Below, piece after piece: positions 47,967 through 60,339 of a stretch of DNA of 64,000 bases. The notes beneath the pieces are model-generated. The model saw nothing but the letters and a program-made list of their open reading frames with translations. It searched no databases and was not told where the DNA came from. A program made the translations under genes and the position numbers. Every line of letters begins with the position of its first letter. Within the stretch, counting starts at the first letter, position 1. The DNA is from Sphagnum compactum. Taxonomy: Eukaryota > Bryophyta > Sphagnopsida > Sphagnales. Where the stretch lies: NCBI GenBank assembly GCA_965153455.1, contig OZ234494.1, forward strand, positions 21,762,001 to 21,826,000, in the 5' to 3' direction.

Positions 47967-48029
47967 ACTCCTGCTTGCTCTTCTAAAGAGCTTTAGCTTC
48001 AAAGTTTGTTTGTAAATTATTGTGGTAAT

Positions 48030-48075
48030 GGTCTCATGACCACCTTCAGAGTGGTGGTGAGTTCAATTCATAACT
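48030..48075 (+). repeat. Possible tRNA-derived SINE head
   Basis: TGGTAATGGTCTCATGACC resembles an A box, and GAGTTCAATTC, about 25 bp later, resembles a B box. It is weak and no full element was delimited. Confidence 0.25.
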
Positions 48076-48164
48076 AAAGCAAACAGCCTAGTGAACATTG
48101 TTGAATTTCTTCTTCTTTCTTTCTTCCTGCTGCTGAAATTGGGGACATGAGGAGCAGCAAAGTT

Positions 48165-48500
48165 TTAGGAGAATTGGTAGCAAATTTGTAGAGAAAGTAG
48201 CAAATACTTCTTGAAGAATTGGGTAGTGACAAATTTGTAGTGAAAAAGTAAGTCATTTTGGAAGAAGAATAGAGTAGCTCAAATTTGTAGAGAAAGTAGC
48301 AATGTTTGAAGAATTGGGTAGCAAATTTGTAGAGAAAAGTGGCAAATCTGGGAAGAATAGAGGAAGCTCAAATTTGTAGAAAAGTCACAAAGATTTGAAG
48401 AATTGGGTAGCAAATTTGTAGGGAAAAAGAAGTAGGTCATTTTGCAAGAATTGAGTAGCTCAAATGTTGTGGAGAGAGTAGGAAACTTTGTTGGAGAATT
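48165..48500. repeat. Minisatellite beyond the P450 3' end
   Basis: The unit GAAGAATTGGGTAGCAAATT then TGTAGAGAAAGTAGCAAA recurs at least six times with variants such as GAATAGAGTAGCTCAAATTTG. Spacing is about 50-65 bp. It begins about 40 bp past the P450 stop codon on the minus strand, so it is probably in the 3' UTR. Confidence 0.85.
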
Positions 48501-48539
48501 GTGTTACAAAAGGAAGCTTGCAAAAGATGTGGGGTGTGG

Positions 48540-51284
48540 CTAATGTGAAGAAGAAGAAGAAGCAGAAGGAGAAGCAGAAGGAGAAGGAGAAGGAGAAGAA
48601 GAATAAGAAGGGTTAGGGTTATACAAGTGAAAGGGAAGGCGAGGGGTTGCAACAACATGCAGTGGAATTGCTTTCGGAGTAGCAAGGCTGAAGTTCTCCA
48701 ACATATCCAAGTCTTCAGGTTTCTCACCTGCTGGTAGCTGCCATGTGAAGCTATGAATGAGTCGTGCAAGTTTGAGTTGAACCATGACAAGACCCAAATC
48801 CATACCTGGACACATCCTTCGTCCAGAGCCAAAGGGGATCAACTGGAAATCCTTGCCTTTCAAATCAATGTGATCACCGCATGATGATCCAGCTGCTGCT
48901 TCTTTTTCTTCTTCAGCTTTCATAAATCTACTAGGGTTGAACTCCAGAGGTTTGTCATAAGCAGATGGATGTCGGTGAACTGCCCATAAGTTCACCACGA
49001 TGCGTGTTTTGGCAGGAATGTGATAACCTCCAACAGTGCAATCTGCTATGCTCTCATGTTGGATGAGAGGAGCTGGAGGATGCAGACGGAAAGCTTCTTT
49101 GCACACTGCTTGTAGGTATTTCAATGCAGCTAAATCACTTTCCTCCACAAATCGCTCTCGCCCCACTACAGCATCCATCTCCTCTTGGCTCTTCTTCATG
49201 GCTTCCGGATGTCTCAGAAGCTCTACCAGTGCCCATTCTACAGTGGTCGCCGAAGTATCAGTCCCTGCACATATCATGTCCTGTACTTGCATACAACACA
49301 TATCTATATATATTAGACACATTGTCTACAATACATAAATGTATATACTTGGATCTAACATTGGGTCCCCAAGACGCAAAAATGTTAGATCATGTATCAT
49401 CAGATGCAAGTTGCTCCCTTTCAACACAAAGTATAACTGAACACAGTTCACAGTAAGTACTTACTACTAAACTCAAAACAAGCTGTCACAAGAGCAACTC
49501 CACTGGTGCACTAACTGTACAGCAAATTTAGGATGAAGAAAAGGCAAAACATGTCAGTTTGGCTCAGCAAAATAGTTTTGGTTCAGCAGTTTTGCCCAGG
49601 ATGCTGAAGCATAACACATGCTAGTGATTGGCACATTGTTTGATTGCTGGCTCCAGGTGGGTTGCTATTAGTACTAGTTAGTCTCCCACCTTTGGCAGTC
49701 CCAGTTTTAGTTTTATGGGTGAAGGTTGGGAAGAAGTAAATAACTAAATCTTGGATGTGAGAAATACTATTGTTGCAGGGCCACATACTGAGCATGGGTG
49801 GTGCTACAAGCTCATGTCATGCATCAGCTTCCTAAGAAGAAGTCCTTAAGAAAACTATAAGAAACATGAAGAGAGAGAGAGAGAGAGAGTGTGTGGGGTT
49901 TTTACCGTGATCACAGCCTTGATGGTGCTGTTGTCCAGCCTGCTAGAACGATTATTAGTTCCACGAAGCGATAACATGACATCGACAAAGTCCTTGGATT
50001 CTGCATCAGCTTTGTTTTCAGATGGATGTTCACTACTCATAATATTATTCTGCTGGCCTTGAAGTTCTTCTAAGTGATCTGCAACAATTTTGCTGAGGAA
50101 GCGATCCCACCTCGCACTCACGGCTTTCATGATGGGTACATAGCCTTGCACATCAAAGGGCTTCAACCATGGAACATAGTCACTGATATTCACCACGCCG
50201 GCTATCTTCCCCATTTCCAGAGCCACTTCCTGAAACTCCTGAGCTTCAGCCGTGTCATGGGCTTTGTTGCAATAGCTTCGCTTGAACAGCATGCGCGTGA
50301 TCTCATTCATGGACGTCTCGTGTAACATGGATTGCATGTTCAGAGCCCCTTTCCCTTCCTGCATGAAAGAAAGAAAGAAAGTTCGAGCCCTGATCAGTCC
50401 ATCCGTAGCTACAACATCATGTAAACTAGTTTAAAGCTGCAGGACAAAAGACCAAGAATCTGAACTAGAAGTTGATCGATCCCACCACCACGTTGACGTA
50501 CTTGATATTATGCATGCAGCGGCCGCCAGAAGATGCGTCAACCGCAGAAGTCTAGATCTCGAAGTTCTTGTATTGCAAGTCTAAGCCTGCAGTGAGAGAA
50601 AGAGAGAGAGAAGCTGCAGCAGCTCAAAAGATATTCATCTAGAGAACATCAGACTTCAAGCAAGACAGGAGGTCGGTGTATCTTCCATTGCATGAGACTG
50701 ACTTGGGTGGGGCCAACCTTGGAATGTTTGAAGATGTCATTCACGAAGAAAGAGACTTCTTGGGTTCTTATGTTCTGAGAAGCTGTGACTCTGCTAGGAG
50801 AGAGGAGCTCCAACGCACACACTTTCCGCATGGCACGCCAGTGATCTCCATAAGGAGCACAAATCACATCCTTCCTGCCATACACCAAGATATGGGCGGA
50901 GACGTCGTCGGGACGAGAGGCGCATACTCGATCATTGGTCTTGAGTACCTCCTTGGCGAATTCTGGAGAAGAAATGACGACGACTCGAACTGCACCCAGC
51001 TTCAACTGCATCACATCTCCATACTTCTTCGACATGTAGTAGTAAGTTCGATGCGGAAGTTTGCCAACGCTAGGAAGGTTTCCGAGCAGAGGCCAGATGG
51101 GAAATGGACCAGGCGGTCGTCGTCTCGTCCTCCTCCGTAATATTTTCTGCCCAAACCATGGACCTACAAGATTACGAAGCAATACTAAGACTGCAACGGC
51201 TACCACCATCGCTCTCGCTGATGTTCCTAGCTTCAGATCAAAACTCATGGCCATCAAATCCTCAAACATTGGAGTTGCCATCAT
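48540..51284 (-). CDS. Cytochrome P450, CYP71-clan (A-type) monooxygenase
   Basis: Three exons on the minus strand, 50703-51284, 49906-50358 and 48540-49280, join with phase-0 GT-AG introns to give 591 residues. The first ATG is at 51284. A membrane anchor spans about 24-40, followed by a basic stretch and the proline hinge RPPGPFPIWPLLGNLP (from 56). The I-helix motif AGTDTSAT starts at 350, ExxR is E407-R410, and the PERF-like FNPSRF ends at 464. The heme loop PFGSGRRMCPG has ligand Cys502. All catalytic parts are present. The substrate cannot be told; text such as DLKGKDFQLIPFGSGRR recalls the CYP736/CYP750 group. After RLPFHLYN the protein gains a Ser/Pro/Ala tail (SPSPSPSASPSASSSSSH) encoded by GAAGAA/GGAGAA repeats, which explains the unusual length. 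Confidence 0.93.
49281..49905 (-). other. P450 intron 2 (625 nt)
   Basis: The donor ACG|GTAAAA and acceptor TACAG|GAC flank it. Its position, just before DMICAGTDTS, matches the conserved intron site of A-type plant P450 genes. A GA-repeat lies close to the donor (49871-49889). Confidence 0.85.
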
Positions 51285-51500
51285 CAACTGCTGCTGCCGA
51301 GCTGCTACTACTACTGCTCCTCCTGCAGCTGCTGCATCTACTCAGTAGTAGTACGCAGCAGCCAAAAAAAATATTGAAGAAACTCTTGTTCTCGAACCGA
51401 TTTCAGCTACTTAACTCAAAACCATATCTAGAGCCTTCCATCCACCATCTTGAACTCATTGGGGCTGCTGCTGCTGCTGCTGCTGCTGCTGCAATCCTGG
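51285..51500 (-). promoter_or_regulatory. P450 upstream region with CAG tract
   Basis: Bases 51464-51492 form an almost ten-unit CTG run (CAG in transcript sense), 180-208 bp before the start codon. Shorter CTG/CTA triplet runs lie at 51291-51360. If transcribed, this is a triplet-rich 5' leader. No TATA box was assigned. Confidence 0.5.
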
Positions 51501-51569
51501 CAAATGCACAACCCAAGACAACAAGACGAAGAAGAAGAGAAGGTGGTTTAGAGCAATGCTCACAACTCT

Positions 51570-53560
51570 TGCTTTGTTTGCAAACCCCCCAGAAAACAAC
51601 AAAAGGGAAAGGAAATCCCAAGTAGTAGCGAGATTTTAGGTTACTTACTTCCTAGTGAGAAGAACAAATTTTGCAGCTGCCCATCAACCTAAAATCTTAA
51701 GACCTAATAAAATTAATTGAGTCTGGTTGTCTGTCTGTCTCAAGCCTGAAACTTCAGAGTCCAGACTCCAGAGCTAGCCATAATTATGTACTTACCTACA
51801 CCTTAACAACAAATTTTTTTTTTACACATCTCCCTCCATCAATCCAAATCTCTCTCTCTCTCTCTCTATATACATATAATATACCAATAATTGTGTGTGT
51901 GTGTGTGTGTGTGTGTGTCAATGCCTCCTTCAGAGTCCAGACCTACCCATAATTATGTATTTACCAACCTTAACAAGTTTTGCATCTCCCCTCCCCTCCC
52001 CCATCAATGCAAATCTATAACAATAATTGTGTCTGTTTGTGTGAAGTTTTCATACCCAGAGCAAACCGGCCCAGCACTGATTGCCTACCTATGACCGAAC
52101 ACTGAGGCTGATCTTTCTCAATTCTTCTTCATTTTGAGTGATTTAAAATGTTGTAGGAGCGCCTTCTCAAGCTTTACAAATCATCTTTGAAATGCAAAGC
52201 CAAAGGACCACCAGCCAAAAAAGAGCAGTAAAGAAAATATGTTTTTTCGAATTGCAAAACACGATTGTTTTAATTTTTTTCATTTTGACCCCTTCTACTT
52301 TCAAACCTCATAGCTTTCTTATTTTTTTATTTATTTTAAACTATGTAATTTATAGGAGTGTCACCTGAAGTTTTACAAAATCGTCTTTGAACTCTAATAA
52401 CAATGAAGCAACATACAAAATCATTTTCGAATTTCAAGAATTGGCCTTTGTAACATTTGGTGATTTGTTTTTTTGAGTTGTTGACCCTCTTAAATAACTT
52501 TTAGATTCTTTCATGATTTTTAATGTGCCATTTATGCACCAATAGCAGGGGTTCAAATTTTGTTTGGACACCAAAAACAATAGAGCCCTCCCCCTCGATC
52601 TGGATTGCCCTGAGTGCTTAAATGTTCAGTCACCAACCGATTTACCCTACCTATAATAATATTCTTAACAAATTTTATACCTCCCCCATCAATCCAAATC
52701 TAATATCTAATAATAATAATTGTGTGGTTTGTGTGGAGTTTTCATACCTACCTATAAACTTACCTTTCTTCTCTATGTACTTACTTTTGTGCCTACTCTT
52801 CTAAACTCAATTCTTGTTTGTTTGCACTAACTTAGTGGAACCCTCACCCCCCAAAAAAAAAACAAAGGTACTCATTAGGCTGATTTTAGGGTACTTAGTA
52901 CTTATTTCCTACTAAGAATACCATACCTTAAACAACCAGCATTTGATAGTGACTGTCAAAACAATGAATTCTTTTAGCAAAATGGTTTTGACAACCCTAT
53001 TTTTAAATTTTTTTTTTAAAAATAAAATTGACACAAATGGAAAAATTTCCATTGCAAAAAAGACCAGTACACTAATTATTGTTTTTCAAAATTTTGAGAA
53101 TTAATCTTCAAGTACGTACAATAGATGCACATGGTTTTGAAAACAAAAGACGGCACACCTGCGCAGGGACAATATTTAGTAATGAAGAGGTTCTTGAGTT
53201 CAAATCCTCAGGTTTCCTGGCAGGATTACTTCTTCATTTCATGTTTTTTCGGCAAATCCCTTTTGGGAATTATTAACCATTGAACCTTACTTAGAGGTAT
53301 GGTAACACATTTTACACTTGCCCATCAACCCAATTAAAAGTTTGTCTCAAATGCTCTTACCTACTCATAAACTTAGTTTTGTGTCCTCTATCTACCTACC
53401 CATGTAGCTACCCTTCCAAACTTAACCCTTGGTTTGTTTGCGCTTATTCAGTGGAAAACCCCCCAAAAAACAAAGAGCAAAAACAATGAAATAGGTTGAT
53501 TTCAAGGTATGTACCTATTGAAAACAACACATTTTGAACTTGCCATGCAACCCCAGTCTA
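51570..53560. repeat. Degenerate ~600-bp direct repeats
   Basis: Landmarks recur in the same order: CTTGYTTTGTTTGCA, AACCCCCCAAAAAAC, GTTGATTTYAAGGTA, a ...CCCATCAACC... stretch, AATAATTGTGT then GTTTGTGTG, and TTTCATACC. Units begin near 51570, 52090, 52810 and 53440. Similar landmarks return at 56440-56900. There is no coding capacity. They are probably copies of an old transposon or satellite. Confidence 0.65.
51847..51918 (+). repeat. (TC)n and (TG)n microsatellites
   Basis: A TC run at about 51847-51867 and a TG run at about 51893-51918, inside the degenerate repeat block. Confidence 0.9.
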
Positions 53561-53569
53561 TATAATAAA

Positions 53570-56430
53570 GTTAAATTGTGTATGTTATTCTAAATGATGT
53601 ATCCTTACCAAATTTTATTGAGAAACAAAACACACGAACTTAGGACGAAGAAGTTTTAAAAGGGAGTGCCAAGGTCCTAGTTGAATGGCAAATGGGTTAA
53701 TTTCATGAACAAGGAGTGATATTGGTTATCTCACTCACCTACCAACTAGGTACTTGCAACAAGATGGTTGTGGGGATGGCTGGTGGTCTTGAAGAGGGAG
53801 GAGTCAAAAGGCAGCTAAACCTATTGTTGGACTTAAAATGGAAGGTGTTTGTAAGGTCTAAACCGATTAAGGTGTACCAGCCACGACTAAAATTACATTT
53901 TTTATGAAATATTTTTATATTTTGATTCTCATTAATGTAATGAATAAAAATATCAAAAATATTACAATGTAATAAGTTAGACCATCACATATTTATAACT
54001 ATGAATATCATTCATTTTGTGTTCATGTGTGTGGTGAAATGGAATTAATAAAGGAGTGTAGTAAAGGGTGACAATTCATGACCATTTGGTATGCCTTAAA
54101 ACGTTATGACCCTACATCTTTTGAAGAAAATGAGAATTATTTAACAAATCAAAATGGAAAGTAAAGGATTTTTAGACCTTTTCATGTTTCAAGAAATGTT
54201 AACACATTCATGCAAGAAATGGTCGTTCGTTTATGCAAACAATCAAAAATCTCAATTGCTATATGGAAAATTAATTTTTTGGATGTTAATCACAATATTT
54301 CATTTCATTTGCATGTGTTATTTTTGACATGGTAAAACCTTATGTAAAATTCAATTGGGGAAGAAAATATGTTTATGTAGGATCAATTATGACAACATTT
54401 GTTAAAATGCAGACCTAATTTTTAGAATTGACAATGTTGATCTATTGATGAAAGAAGTTGTAGGTGACCCCAGGAAGCACATGTAATTTGTTCACATACC
54501 ATGTGGAAGGTGACCTCCCAAACAATTAATGTTATGCATTGCATCATGTGCCCTTGTTGACTCATTACTATGGGCACATCACAAAAAATGGATGTACACA
54601 CATTGGAGAAGGCCTATAATTGAAGGATGGGATAGTTATCATGGACAATAACTATGAAGGAAAATTTTACATGTTTTTAAAAAGATTTTGAAAAAAATGT
54701 TTAAAGATTTTTTTAATTTTCAAAAATATCCACGAAACATATGTTTAAATTTTTTTTAAAGATGTAAAAGTGATTGAATCTTTTAGGATAATAATTGATA
54801 AAATTTTATAAAAAAATGCAACTTCTTTTAAAAGAATAATTAACAAAAGTTTCTTGAAGATGTGGTTAATGAAAGATTTTAGAAAATGCAATCGATGAAA
54901 GTTTTTAAAAGGTTATTTAGTATAAACTGATATAAGGCTTAATTGATGGAACTTTTCAAAAGATTGATGATTTGCCAAAAGGTTCCATTGGATAATATAA
55001 GAAAAGGTTTGAAGAGCATCACCTCTCAATTTCACCAATGCAAGTTGTGGCATATATATTATTAATTAATTTCATGTTTTGTTTGCATCATGTTTGAAAG
55101 TTCAAGCAATAAAATTGTTTAATATTTGTTCATTATCAAATTTCTTATTTAGTAAGTTTTTTAATTTTCTTTTTGACAAAAGACAAAAAGTTGTCTTTTT
55201 GTTTGTCTTTGATAATAATCCTAGTTGAATTTAAAATGTTATGGAAAAAATACAAATAACAGTTGAATGAGAGGATAAGTCATGTTGTAAACCATGCACC
55301 TGCTTTAAGATAAAAACATAAAAAAAAGATGTCAACTTAATGTGCATCAAATATCTCGTTAAAGACTCGTGCTAATAAAGGTGTTATGTTGTAAATGTTT
55401 TGAGATGGAATCCTGAAGTTGATTCCTTTGTTGGTTGATAATTTGTTCAAAAAAGAAGAAAAGATGCATGTGTGAAAGGTGGTAAGGGTTGTTGGTTTCT
55501 TTGTAGAAAAAGAAGTTATCGTCAACTTGAACCAAGGAGGAAAGGAGGAGATGACATTGTTCAACCAAGAACTTGGAAGGAATGGTAACTAATGAAAAGA
55601 GCCTAATGCCTTCAAGGGATATTGAGAGGGAGGTCTATTTGTGAACTAAAATCCCATTCAAATTTTAAACCCTGGCCTTAAAAGGTGCCCAAAAACTTGA
55701 TAAAGGATTGAATCAAATGATGAAAGAAAATCCAAAAATGAAAAGAAGAGGGTAAACAATGAAACAAATAGGATGGGCATCACATAAAGCAATTGGTTAG
55801 AGTCCCAAGGGTGACTTGAACATCCCTTAACCTAGGAAGCAAATCTACCTGTCAAAAAAAAAAAATTTAAATGTTTTTTTTAAAAACATGTTGATGATGT
55901 GAATGATGGTGAACCCATGGGAATTCCAAAAACTTTGATATCATGTGATGACGTGTTAAACAAGATAAGTGTGACAAATTGATAGGAATAGTGGACGGCT
56001 TGGACCAAGCAACACAATTGTGAAGTTAATCATATAACTTTGTTGCACAAAGTTGAGTTTTTAATTACTCAAATGAACATGAAACAATAACAGGAGGACC
56101 TAAGATATGAATGTCATTTATAACGGTTGGGATTAAGCACGAGGAAAATTGATTGGCTAACGATCATAGAGCCTTAAGATGTGTTAAGGCAAATAAAAGC
56201 CCACCTAATGGGCCATCTTGATGGGTACCCATGGTTGATGGGATGACATTAAGATCCTCATCACAATTACGATGGTTGTAATACAAAGGAAAATGCATAG
56301 ATGAAGAGGATGATTTGTATGATATCACTTCCTGTAACATGAAATTGTTGAAACAAGACTTCTTTTCAATCCAAATTGAAAGCATTTACCACATTCACTT
56401 GAAAGACCACCCAATCAAGATGCAAATTTA
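53570..56430. other. AT-rich region, no gene recognised
   Basis: Short open frames only. The minus-strand frames at 55337-55568 and 56164-56385 have no recognised motif. Confidence 0.4.
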
Positions 56431-56439
56431 GGATGCACC

Positions 56440-56900
56440 TAATGTTATGGACTCCCATTTCACACTTACCTTTTGTAATCACTCAAATTGGTAGGGGAAG
56501 AAGTGTGGTGAAAAGGTGTAACAATTCAAACACATCATAAGGCACCTATAAATTCTATGTACCTAGACCTATTATGAACCTTCCTTTCGAAACTCAACTC
56601 TTGCTTTATTTGCACTTACAAAGTTGAAAGCCCCTAACAAAAAGGGAAAAAATGAAGTTGGTTGATTTCATTGTGCGGAGACCAACAAATTTTAGACCTA
56701 TCCATCAACCCTAATCTAGATTAAAAAATAATTAGGTCTGTTTGTCGAAACTACCCTGCATAGTCATCTTTAAACTTATCTTTCTCCTCTCTGCCCCTAC
56801 CTATGTACCTACCCTTCCAAACTCAACTTGATTTGCACTTACTTGGTTGAAAAACAGTGAAAAAAATAATAACAAAGTGGCTGTTTTCAATATGTTGAGA
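56440..56900. repeat. Further copies of the 51.6-53.5 kb repeat
   Basis: CGAAACTCAACTCTTGCTTT, ATTTGCACTTACAAAGTTG and the GTTGATTTCATTGT segment match the 52-53 kb units. A second partial unit with CTACCCTTCCAAACTCAAC follows near 56810. Confidence 0.65.
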
Positions 56901-57469
56901 AATGTACACATGTCCATTAATCAAAATCAATACGATAAATAAAATAAAATAAAATAAAATGTGTGCCTACTAAATAGGCTTCATATGTGCGCCTAAAGCC
57001 TTTTATAAGTTGATATGCCTATAAACTTACTTACCTTTCTCCTCTATGTACGTACCTATTACGAACCTACACTTCCCTCTTTAGAGACCTTCTCCTTTAC
57101 AGACCTACTCCATCCCTTCCAACCTTGGCAAAAATTGAAGTGGGTGGACAAAATACCCATCCATGGCTGTCTTGATTTATTTTTTTTGAAAATTTTATTA
57201 AAAATTAAAAATTAAAATAAATTTATTTTTTAAAATAAATAAATAAAAATAATAAAAATAAAAACCATGCTGACTGGTGAAATAGAGTGTGTGTCAGGTG
57301 AGGGCCTGAAAAATATTTTGATCATCATTAACCCTGCTCAAATTTTCAGACCTGAAATCTTTTCTCACCTTTTTATGCAAAAGGCTTTTATTATTCCCAT
57401 ATGTGCCAGTGTCAAATTGGTTTCAAAGTGGGGAAATTGTGTATTATTGCTCTCTCTATTTCTTCTCTC

Positions 57470-57471
<2 letters not shown>

Positions 57472-57503
<32 letters not shown>
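57472..57503 (+). repeat. (GT)n microsatellite
   Basis: About 16 perfect GT units. Confidence 0.95.
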
Positions 57504-57506
<3 letters not shown>

Positions 57507-57749
57507 TTTTGTTTGGGTTTTGCTTGTTATGGTGATGATGGTGTCAAACTGACTCCTACTGAGTTGCTAATGAGTGTGTGTAAGTAGTAAAAATTAAATA
57601 CAGGTACTTTATATATGAGTGAAAAATGAACAAAACTCCAATTCCTTACTGGCTTGTCTTCTGTGCTAGAATCTCAAATCCTTGAATGATCTCCTATTTA
57701 AATTAAAAAGAACTTTTGGTGTGAAATCTACACACCTTGGGTGGTGCAT

Positions 57750-57955
57750 GGAAAGAAGAAGAGAAAACAACTATAAAAACAACTGAAACACTATGAAAAG
57801 AAGAAGAGAGAACAACTATGAAAACAACTGGAAAACTATGAAAACAAGAAGAGAAAAAAAACAACTATGAAAACAAGAAGAGAAAAAAACAACTATGAAA
57901 ACAAGAAGAGAAAAAGCAACTATGGAAACAACTTGAAAAACTGTGAAAGCAAGTG
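57750..57955 (+). repeat. ~30-bp minisatellite AACAACTATGAAAACAAGAA
   Basis: The unit AACAACTATGAAAACAAGAA then GAGAAAAAA repeats about six times with length variants. This produces a Lys/Asn-rich open frame that is not evidence of a gene. Confidence 0.88.
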
Positions 57956-57959
57956 TCAT

Positions 57960-59445
57960 GTGAAATCAACAGAGTGGTGGTGGTGCAGAAAAGAGATGGC
58001 AAAAACCAATCATCATCAGATTCATAAGGTGACAACAAGTAGAAGTCAAGTAAAGTCTAATAAGAAGAGGTGAACGACTGGATTTTTGCTGTTCAAAGCC
58101 AGTGAACCAGCATCAATATGGGGGCCCCCAACATGACCCATATGGAAGCTAGCACCCACCCAATCCATCATTCCCCAAAAATTCTCCTTTCCAAGTCAAT
58201 TGAGATGAACCCAACTCAGTTCCCAATTGGGGTTCACCCTAGTTCCACTCAAACTAGAAGTGACACCCAAATCCTTGGGGTGTGTGTATGTGTGTTTACC
58301 AGTGTGTTGCGTGTTGCCATAAGAAACTGCTACAGATACCCTCCGGTTATCAGATCGTGTGTACATATTCTCACTTACCTGACAGGGTGAACAATCCAAA
58401 TTTGGTTTTGAGTCATAATCACGGTTCTCAAAATTGTTTTTGAAAAACCTCAAACTGATGGTACTTTGATTAGGAAAATTTTGAAGAACCAGAATCGCTG
58501 GTTACTAACAAAATCAAATAACCGCACAACACTGCCCATCAATAATCACCATCCCCACTGCCCAGTAGATGCCAAACAAAAATGTGAAGGATATCCTTCA
58601 AAAACATTACTTGGGTATCTCATTTGGTAGCCCAATTTGGCTAAATATAATAATGGATGATCACCAATTCAGCAACATCCCCCCCAATAAAATTAAAAGG
58701 AAAAAAATGGAAAATAGAAAAGAAAAAACACTACTGATGCATGCAAGCAAAAACATGTTGTTGATGTAGTAGGTAAGGTAGTATTAATTACAAGAGGACA
58801 CATGGAGCTTTCTTAGGACAATGCTTTGACAGCCCAAAAGGATTTTGGGGTGGACATTTATATAACTGTCTTGGCCATAAATTGTCATAGACAAGTCCGA
58901 AGGAAGCCAAAATTTTGATTCAACCACAAACCAAACGGCAAAGACAAAAGAGGAGTTGTGAACAATTAATTCAATGGGCATTCAATGAATTCCAAGACCC
59001 ATTTCCTCCACTCATAAAACTACAGAAGAAGCTCAGCTGCCAAAACATATGATATAATCGGGATTTGTTCTGCATCGTGCCACTTGTGAAGAAACAGTTG
59101 AGCTTGTTGTTTTTCAAGCTCTGTCACCCTTACTACAACCATCTGGATCTGGAGCGCTGTTCAATCTGCCTTGAAATCAAACCAAACCAAACCAAACAAG
59201 CAAAAGGATCCCAACAACAAAAGGTTCCAAAGCAAAGCAAATGCAATAGTGAAGTTTTAATGACTGAACGCTTAAGTACGTAGTACGAAAGTCCCTCATC
59301 CTGACAGAACAAAACTTGAGCTGGAGCTGCTGCCATTATATAGAACATGGACATATACTAAGTCAACATAAAACTAGCCTATCCTAGTCTGCAAGAAATT
59401 TTCTTCTGTGAAGAGATTTGATAATGTAACCTCGCCATGCAAAGA
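57960..59445. other. Intergenic, no gene recognised
   Basis: Slightly richer in GC around 58080-58400 and 59040-59330. No motif was recognised on either strand. Confidence 0.4.
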
Positions 59446-59450
59446 GAGAG

Positions 59451-60005
59451 AATGGGCCATGGACAGCCGATTCTGCCATATAAGCACTCCTTGATGTGGT
59501 TTCACACTTGGCAGAATCAGCAGTCCACAGCCCATTCCCTAGCATTAAAAAGTATCGGCCATGGAGAGTCTATTCTGCCAAGCTTAAAGCCCTCCTTGAT
59601 GAGGTCGCGCACTCGGCGGAATCAGCAGTCCACAGCCCATTCCATGGCATTAAAAGGAGGGGCCGTGGACAGCTTATTCTGCCAGGTAATCCCTCAGTCT
59701 ATTCTGCCAAGTAGGCCCTCCTTGATGAGGTGGCTGCCTTGGTGGAATTGTGCACTTGTTGGAATCAGCAGTCCACAGCCCCATCTCCTAGCGTTAAAAG
59801 TAAGGGCCACGGACAGTCTTTTCCGCCAGGTAAGCCCTTCTTGATGAGGTGGCCGACTTGGCGGAATCAACGGTCTACAGCCCATCCCCTAGCATTAAAA
59901 GTAGGCGCCGTGGATAGTCTTTTCCGCCAGGTAAGCCCTCCTTGATGAGGTCATACACTTGACGGAATCAGCAGTTCCACAGCCCATTCCCTAGCATTAA
60001 AAGGA
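59451..60005. repeat. Tandem array of ~100-bp units, each a self-complementary hairpin
   Basis: Five units end in CCCATTCCCTAGCATTAAAA or a close variant at about 59550, 59655, 59798, 59900 and 60002. In unit 1 the left arm 59451-59478 and right arm 59509-59536 are inverted with 24 of 28 matches; the left arm ends GATTCTGCCA and the right starts TGGCAGAATC. The loop is about 30 nt and contains CTCCTTGATG. Other units keep both arms (TTCCGCCA/TGGCGGAA variants). Unit 3 carries an extra partial arm. A decayed fragment follows at 60150-60210. No coding capacity. Confidence 0.92.
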
Positions 60006-60339
60006 AGCATTCGGCTTGGTCATGGTCTGGGGTTGTAGCCTATTCTTTTTTCCTTTGCAAAATAAGAATTTCTCATTTGCTTTCAGAAAATAATAATAAT
60101 AATAATAAAATTTAAAAGAAAATTATTTTTAAAAAATCTTATTGCAAACCCTAGCCCATTCCCTAGCATTAGAAGTAAGGGGTCCACAACCCATTCCTTA
60201 CCATTAAACGCACCCACTTGTGCACCATCCATTTAAATGCACACCTTCCAGTGCACGGTGAGCTGCAAACCAGTTATGACTCGGTTGTGGACAAATTAGG
60301 ACATGGTGGGGGGTGGGGGGGGGGAGGGACCTTAGTTAA

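Noticed and set aside
57867-58073. 68-codon Lys/Asn-rich plus-strand frame
   Set aside because: Generated by the ~30-bp minisatellite.
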